Made by a program: the position numbers and the translations under genes
DNA from: Dehalococcoidia bacterium UBA5760
GTDB taxonomy: Bacteria > Chloroflexota > Dehalococcoidia > Dehalococcoidales > UBA5760
NCBI GenBank assembly: GCA_002418895.1
Contig: DIFA01000014.1
Coordinates: forward strand, 1-9,815
DNA: 9,815 bases
Reading direction: 5' to 3'
Shown here: one piece after another, positions 6,093 to 9,815 of the stretch
How the letters are laid out: every line of letters begins with the position of its first letter
Position numbering within the stretch: position 1 is the first letter of the stretch
Notes under the pieces: model-generated
The model's database searches: none
The model's input: only the letters and a program-made list of their open reading frames with translations
What the model was told of the DNA's origin: nothing

Positions 6093-7601
6093 ATGGAGAA
6101 GATGCGCCATAAGTATCTCGGGATGTTCGAGCCGAAGAGGGTAATTGATAATCCCTCGGATGGTGAGCTGAAGGAGTGGGCTTTTGAAAGGGGGGGGGTG
6201 ATAACTGAGTTCGGTAACCTGGCGGTAACCACAAATATACGTAACAGGATTGCCAAGTTTACCGAGGTGGTGATGAGTGATCCTGCTCCGGAAGACGACC
6301 GGCTAGTCCGTAATGTTATGGATTACCTGAAAACTAAAGAGATGATACAACTCGACCGGGTGATGTGTCACAATCCTGCATTCAAGAGGAATTGTCGTGT
6401 TTATGTTACTGCTGATTATCCCCGTATACCGCTGATGTGGGGCAATACCCTGTTTCCCTCGGAGGGGGGTGAACCTGATTTCGTTAGTATTACTGTTCCG
6501 GAGTGGCCGGAGAAGAGGACCCTGGTCTTTCCCGGCTCGGGTTTGACCATCATTCTGGGTAGTGATTATAAGGGTGAGAACAAGAAGGCGATGTTGCGTC
6601 AGGTGATGTACTGGGCGAAGCAGGATGGCAATCTGGGTCTTCATGCTGCCAGTAAAATAATAAGGGTATTCCGTAGCGGAGAGCTCAAGGACTTCGGTTT
6701 TCTCCTCTTCGGCCTCAGCGGTACCGGCAAGACCTCACTCTCCTGTCACTCTCACTGGCTGCGTCCTCCGGAGAGGGTAGTCATCCGTCAGGATGATGTC
6801 GTGATACTGAGGGTTGATGGTAGTGCTGTCGGTACCGAAGAGTCTTTCTACTTGAAGACGGATGGTCTGGAGCCTGACTCGCAGCCGCTTTTGTATGCGG
6901 CGGCGATAAGCCCGCGGGCAATACTGGAAAATGTCTTCGTTGATCCTGAGACAGGTAAGGTGAACTTTTTTGATACCACATTGACCTCCAACGGGAGGGC
7001 GATGGTGAAAAGGGGTGACATCGCTTTTACCGATGGTAATATCGATTTGCAGAAAGTCGACTTCGTTGTCTTTATCACCAGGCGTCAGGATATTCTTCCC
7101 CCGGTGATGCGCCTTACTCCGGAGTGGGCTGCCGCTGCCTTTATGCTCGGTGAGTCGGTAGAGACCTCGGCCGGTGATCCGGCTGAGGCGGGTAAATTGC
7201 GGAGAGTGGTCGGCACCAACCCCTTTATTGTCGGTTCGGCCGATGAGGAAGGTAATACCTTCCTCAGCATCCTGAAGCGCAATCCCGGCATACAATGTTT
7301 CATTCTGAATACGGGAACAGTGGGTGGAGCCGAGAGAGGGCAGAAGATTACGGTGAAGGACTCGGTGAAGATATTGGAAATGATTGCCCGCGATGAGATT
7401 GTATGGCAACAGGATAAATTCTGGGGCTATGATATCCCGGTACATATACCCGGTATTGATATGACCCGGTTTTATCTTGATAATTACTACTCCAAGGAGC
7501 AGATACAGGGAATCTCGGCGGATCTGAAGCAGGAGAGACTGGCGTGGCTTTCCCGATTTGAGCGTCTGGATAAGGCTGTTCTCCGTGCCATTGCACCTTG
7601 A
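6093..7601 (+). CDS. Divergent ATP-type phosphoenolpyruvate carboxykinase
   Basis: ATP-PEPCK interconverts oxaloacetate plus ATP and PEP plus CO2 plus ADP in gluconeogenesis or anaplerosis. Numbering is from the ATG. Family features are GENKK (161-165, the metal and oxaloacetate lysines), LH (183-184, the metal histidine), the P-loop GLSGTGKTSLS (207-217) and the metal aspartates DD (234-235). Further on are ILENVFVDPETG (277-288), LPPVMRLTPEWA (335-346), the R370/R371 region, and a C-terminus FWGYDIPVHIPGI in the PEPCK pattern. Several signatures deviate from the family. The usual DDEHGW reads DDVVIL, the FNFEGGCYAK segment is replaced, and the N-terminal TGRSPKDKF loop is only loosely matched by TTNIRNRIAKF. 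At 502 aa it is near family length. ATG 6093 is preferred over TTG 6072 because AGGGG (6082-6086) is well spaced. It may be a true PEPCK of a deep branch or a paralog with altered specificity. Confidence 0.8.
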   Translation: MEKMRHKYLGMFEPKRVIDNPSDGELKEWAFERGGVITEFGNLAVTTNIRNRIAKFTEVVMSDPAPEDDRLVRNVMDYLKTKEMIQLDRVMCHNPAFKRNCRVYVTADYPRIPLMWGNTLFPSEGGEPDFVSITVPEWPEKRTLVFPGSGLTIILGSDYKGENKKAMLRQVMYWAKQDGNLGLHAASKIIRVFRSGELKDFGFLLFGLSGTGKTSLSCHSHWLRPPERVVIRQDDVVILRVDGSAVGTEESFYLKTDGLEPDSQPLLYAAAISPRAILENVFVDPETGKVNFFDTTLTSNGRAMVKRGDIAFTDGNIDLQKVDFVVFITRRQDILPPVMRLTPEWAAAAFMLGESVETSAGDPAEAGKLRRVVGTNPFIVGSADEEGNTFLSILKRNPGIQCFILNTGTVGGAERGQKITVKDSVKILEMIARDEIVWQQDKFWGYDIPVHIPGIDMTRFYLDNYYSKEQIQGISADLKQERLAWLSRFERLDKAVLRAIAP

Positions 7602-7627
7602 TTCGGGAGCGAATTGACTGCTTGAAT

Positions 7628-8527
7628 CTAACCTGCTTTTCTCGGTCTGCGCATACGTATCCGGTCGGAGGCCGAGCGGGCGATGGCATCGCTGACCCGG
7701 CAGACTCTTACCATCTGCTGCACATCATGTACCCGTACGATATCGGCGCCCTTGGCAATACTGATGGCTACGGAGGCGGCGGTACCTTCGGTACGTTCAT
7801 CAGCGGGAAGGTCAAGAATTATACCGATAAAGGATTTGCGGGAAGGCCCGACCAGAATCGGTCTTCCCAGTTCGTTCAGCTCTTCCAGCCGCTGTATGAT
7901 TTCCAGATTTTGCTGCCAGGTTTTGCCGAACCCGATACCGGGGTCGACGATAAGATTCTCCCAGGGTACCCCCAGGCTTAATGCCATCTCCAGGCTTTTC
8001 CGAAGGGATGAAGTTATCTCAGTGATGACATCATCATAATGTGATACTTCGCTCTTAATTCTCGGGTCGTAGCCTGATTTGTCACGTTGGTTACTCATCA
8101 GAATAAGGGGGATTCCCTTTTCCGCAGCCAGTTCAGCCAGCCGGGGGTCTCGTTTCAGTCCCCACTGGTCGTTGAGCATCGTTGCTCCGGCCTCAACCGC
8201 CTGGCGGGCTACCTCCGATTTGTAGGTGTCAACACTCAGGGGGATGTTTACCTCGGAAGCCAACCGCTCTACTACCGGAACAACGCGCTTAATCTCCTCT
8301 TTTATTGAGATTGGGGTTGAGCCGGGGCGGGTGGATTCGCCGCCGATGTCGAGGATGTCGGCGCCTTCACTTACGAAGCGCTGTGCCTGTGCTGCTGCTG
8401 CTTCGATGTTACTGATTCCGTCACCGGAAAAAGAGTCCGGGGACACATTGATAACTCCCATAACATAGGTCCGCTCCCCCCAGTGAAACTCGGTATTACC
8501 GCATCTGGTAGTGCCGAACCGGTTCAT
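7628..8527 (-). CDS. folP: Dihydropteroate synthase
   Basis: FolP condenses p-aminobenzoate with 6-hydroxymethyl-dihydropterin diphosphate to make dihydropteroate, the sulfonamide-sensitive step of folate synthesis. The 299-aa TIM-barrel protein shows MGVINVSPDSFSGDG (23-37), DIGGESTRPGS (60-70), LSVDTYKS with D100, the ND pair at 119-120, DPGIGFGKT (195-203), GPSRKSFIG with K231 (227-235), and RVHD with R265 and H267 near the end. These line up with the E. coli pterin and pABA residues. One difference is LMSNQ (143-147) where many homologs have LMHM. ATG 8527 is chosen because AAAGGGGGG (8534-8542) sits 6 nt upstream and MNRFG leads into the first strand. The MFS transporter gene is 79 bp upstream on the same strand, so cotranscription is likely. 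The gene converges with the pckA-like gene, 26 bp away. Confidence 0.95.
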   Translation of the reverse strand: MNRFGTTRCGNTEFHWGERTYVMGVINVSPDSFSGDGISNIEAAAAQAQRFVSEGADILDIGGESTRPGSTPISIKEEIKRVVPVVERLASEVNIPLSVDTYKSEVARQAVEAGATMLNDQWGLKRDPRLAELAAEKGIPLILMSNQRDKSGYDPRIKSEVSHYDDVITEITSSLRKSLEMALSLGVPWENLIVDPGIGFGKTWQQNLEIIQRLEELNELGRPILVGPSRKSFIGIILDLPADERTEGTAASVAISIAKGADIVRVHDVQQMVRVCRVSDAIARSASDRIRMRRPRKAG

Positions 8528-8552
8528 AATCAGCCCCCCTTTCTCTTTGCAT

Positions 8553-8558
8553 ATTATA
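8553..8558 (-). promoter_or_regulatory. Possible internal folP promoter (-10 only)
   Basis: On the minus strand a perfect TATAAT (8558-8553) lies 25 nt before the folP ATG. A start near 8546 would leave a very short leader beginning almost at the SD, like the arrangement at hisS. The hexamer 17 nt upstream (GTGCCC) is a poor -35, so this is tentative. Confidence 0.3.
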
Positions 8559-8606
8559 TCGCTAAAGTCAGGAAAGGGCACTTCTTTAGACTTGGTTAGT
8601 ATCATC

Positions 8607-9815
8607 TTACTTGGGCAGGTCTGCTGCGGGTATCGCCTCCTTGACTCTGGCAACCGCCTCTGAGCCAATGGCCTCGGCGGCCTGTAAAGCACCTTCAACC
8701 GCCTCGGTCGCCGCTAATTTTTCCGGTACGCCTGACTGAATAGACAATTCTTTGGCTGTCTCTATTGTCTTGGCAGCAGCGGCCACCAGATCACCGTGTG
8801 TTTCAGCAGTCCCCTGTATGACGCCCTGGCTGGCTCCCAGTATGGCATCGTGCGGGTCTGCCCCCGCCCGGGTGGAGGCTTCTACCACACCTGTCACCAC
8901 AGCAGCGGCCAGTTGTCCTGAGTCCACCGGTTTGTCATCGGCAATATGTACCGCTCCGCGTGCTGCCTGCCTTGAAATCTCTTCCCCGTGTATCCTTACC
9001 TCTGCCTTTTTACCTTTCAATACTCCATTGAGGCCGTCCTCCAGGGACTTGCCGACTTTCTTGGTTACCCGTCGGCCTCGCATGGCTGCCATGGCAGCCA
9101 CCCGGCCAATCTCCGCAATTTGATAAGCAGTAACACCCAGGGCGGCATCCAGTCCCATCGGTAGCCGCCTTAGATTACCGAAGGGGAAGTTGGCTGTCAG
9201 GTTGAAGGCTGGTACGGAGCTCATGGGGCGGGAGAACTCGCGAGTTGGGAACATCAGTGATTCAAGTATTACTTCGCGACTCACCTCTCCCTCCTCTCGC
9301 AGCCTTGCCAGCATGGCTAGAGTAACCAGTCCTGCAATAAAGGTGATACCGAACAAGAAATCGTAGCCGATCATATTGACAACCGGAAACTGAACCGAGC
9401 CGGTCGGGGCAATCCAGGTAAGAGTAAGGTCTAGCTGACGCGTGCCGAAGAAGATGGCCAGCAGACCGCCTACCAGAGGGCCTAAACCGGCACCCAGATT
9501 AGTCGCCAGTGATGAGGCCGCCAGGTAGGAGGTTGCCTCCCCTTTAGGGGCCAGTTTCAAACCGATGGTACCTACTGTCAGTGTCACCCCGGCGTTGGCA
9601 ATACCGGCGAATATATGCAGGATGAATAGCAGGGGTAAGGTAAGGAAGTATCTTTCCGGCATAGTGGTAAATATCCAGCCGAGAATGACCAGCAGGTAGA
9701 GCGAGGCGCATATGGAGAGGACCACCTTATTGCCGAATCTATCGACGAAATTACCCCATACCCGCAGAAATAATATATTGAATATTTGCCCGGTGATGCT
9801 CAGGATAATCACCCA
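8607..9815 (-). CDS. MFS transporter, C-terminal half, with repetitive helical tail (partial)
   Basis: The frame is open to the right edge, so the N-terminal half lies outside the window; 402 codons are visible. Counting residues from the GTG at 9812, hydrophobic segments lie at about 1-16, 28-50, 58-84, 95-122 and 146-170. The loop RVWGNFVDRFGNK (17-29) resembles the MFS GxxxDRxGxK motif of the second six-helix bundle, and NLGAGLGPLVGGLLA (105-119) resembles a late MFS helix. The substrate is unknown. After the last membrane helix comes an unusual hydrophilic, Ala/Gly-rich tail of about 230 residues. It contains four or five degenerate repeats of 22-23 residues (about 301-390, perhaps one more at 277-300) with the pattern A-x2-G-V/A-x-E/Q-A. 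If the topology is standard, the tail is cytoplasmic. The gene lies upstream of folP on the same strand. Confidence 0.8.
   Translation of the reverse strand, partial: WVIILSITGQIFNILFLRVWGNFVDRFGNKVVLSICASLYLLVILGWIFTTMPERYFLTLPLLFILHIFAGIANAGVTLTVGTIGLKLAPKGEATSYLAASSLATNLGAGLGPLVGGLLAIFFGTRQLDLTLTWIAPTGSVQFPVVNMIGYDFLFGITFIAGLVTLAMLARLREEGEVSREVILESLMFPTREFSRPMSSVPAFNLTANFPFGNLRRLPMGLDAALGVTAYQIAEIGRVAAMAAMRGRRVTKKVGKSLEDGLNGVLKGKKAEVRIHGEEISRQAARGAVHIADDKPVDSGQLAAAVVTGVVEASTRAGADPHDAILGASQGVIQGTAETHGDLVAAAAKTIETAKELSIQSGVPEKLAATEAVEGALQAAEAIGSEAVARVKEAIPAADLPK

Noticed and set aside
6735..7445. 236-codon minus-strand frame inside the pckA-like gene
   Set aside because: It is a shadow of a conserved plus-strand coding sequence and shows no recognisable domain.
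7601..7614. Hairpin ATTCG/CGAAT after the pckA-like gene as a terminator
   Set aside because: The stem is only 5 bp and no T-run follows on either strand.
8528..8698. N-terminal extension of FolP by 57 residues
   Set aside because: It overlaps the end of the transporter gene in another frame, lacks family similarity, and the strong SD sits at ATG 8527.

Overview
The window looks like a housekeeping stretch of a bacterial chromosome, most likely from a Chloroflexota lineage near the Dehalococcoidia. This is inferred from three things. A 23S rRNA gene has its own promoter and no 16S gene upstream. Four of the six genes whose starts are visible begin with TTG behind good Shine-Dalgarno (SD) sites. 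The protein set (HisRS with extra cysteine pairs, MtaB, a divergent ATP-type PEP carboxykinase, and a transporter with an Ala/Gly-rich helical tail) fits the group. The assignment was made by eye without a database search. No mobile element, CRISPR array or tRNA gene is visible.

Layout. Positions 1-651 hold the 5' part of 23S rRNA on the minus strand, running off the left edge. Its leader (652-816) carries a strong intrinsic-terminator hairpin followed by a boxA-like site, and its promoter lies at 823-851. hisS is divergent (942-2198) with its own promoter at 891-919. It converges with recJ (2205-3887, minus), with only 6 bp between the stop codons; a candidate recJ terminator lies inside the 3' end of hisS. 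recJ and mtaB (4036-5301, plus) diverge from one nearly symmetrical bidirectional promoter (3945-3995). mtaB is followed by a small YprB-type DEDDy exonuclease gene (5339-5830), probably in the same operon. The 262-bp gap to the next annotated gene holds a candidate 42-codon Cys-rich small ORF on the minus strand and a candidate promoter. A divergent pckA-like gene (6093-7601, plus) converges with folP (7628-8527, minus). Upstream of folP, and probably in the same transcript, is the 3' part of an MFS transporter gene with a repetitive helical C-terminal tail (8607-9815, minus), which runs off the right edge.

The genes cover translation (23S rRNA, HisRS, methylthio modification of tRNA A37), DNA repair (RecJ, a small exonuclease), central carbon metabolism (PEPCK-like), folate synthesis (FolP) and transport. 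They do not form one pathway. The points most worth following are regulatory (the terminator and alternative hairpin in the 23S leader, and the symmetrical recJ/mtaB promoter) and proteomic (the transporter's repeat tail and the Cys-rich small ORF).
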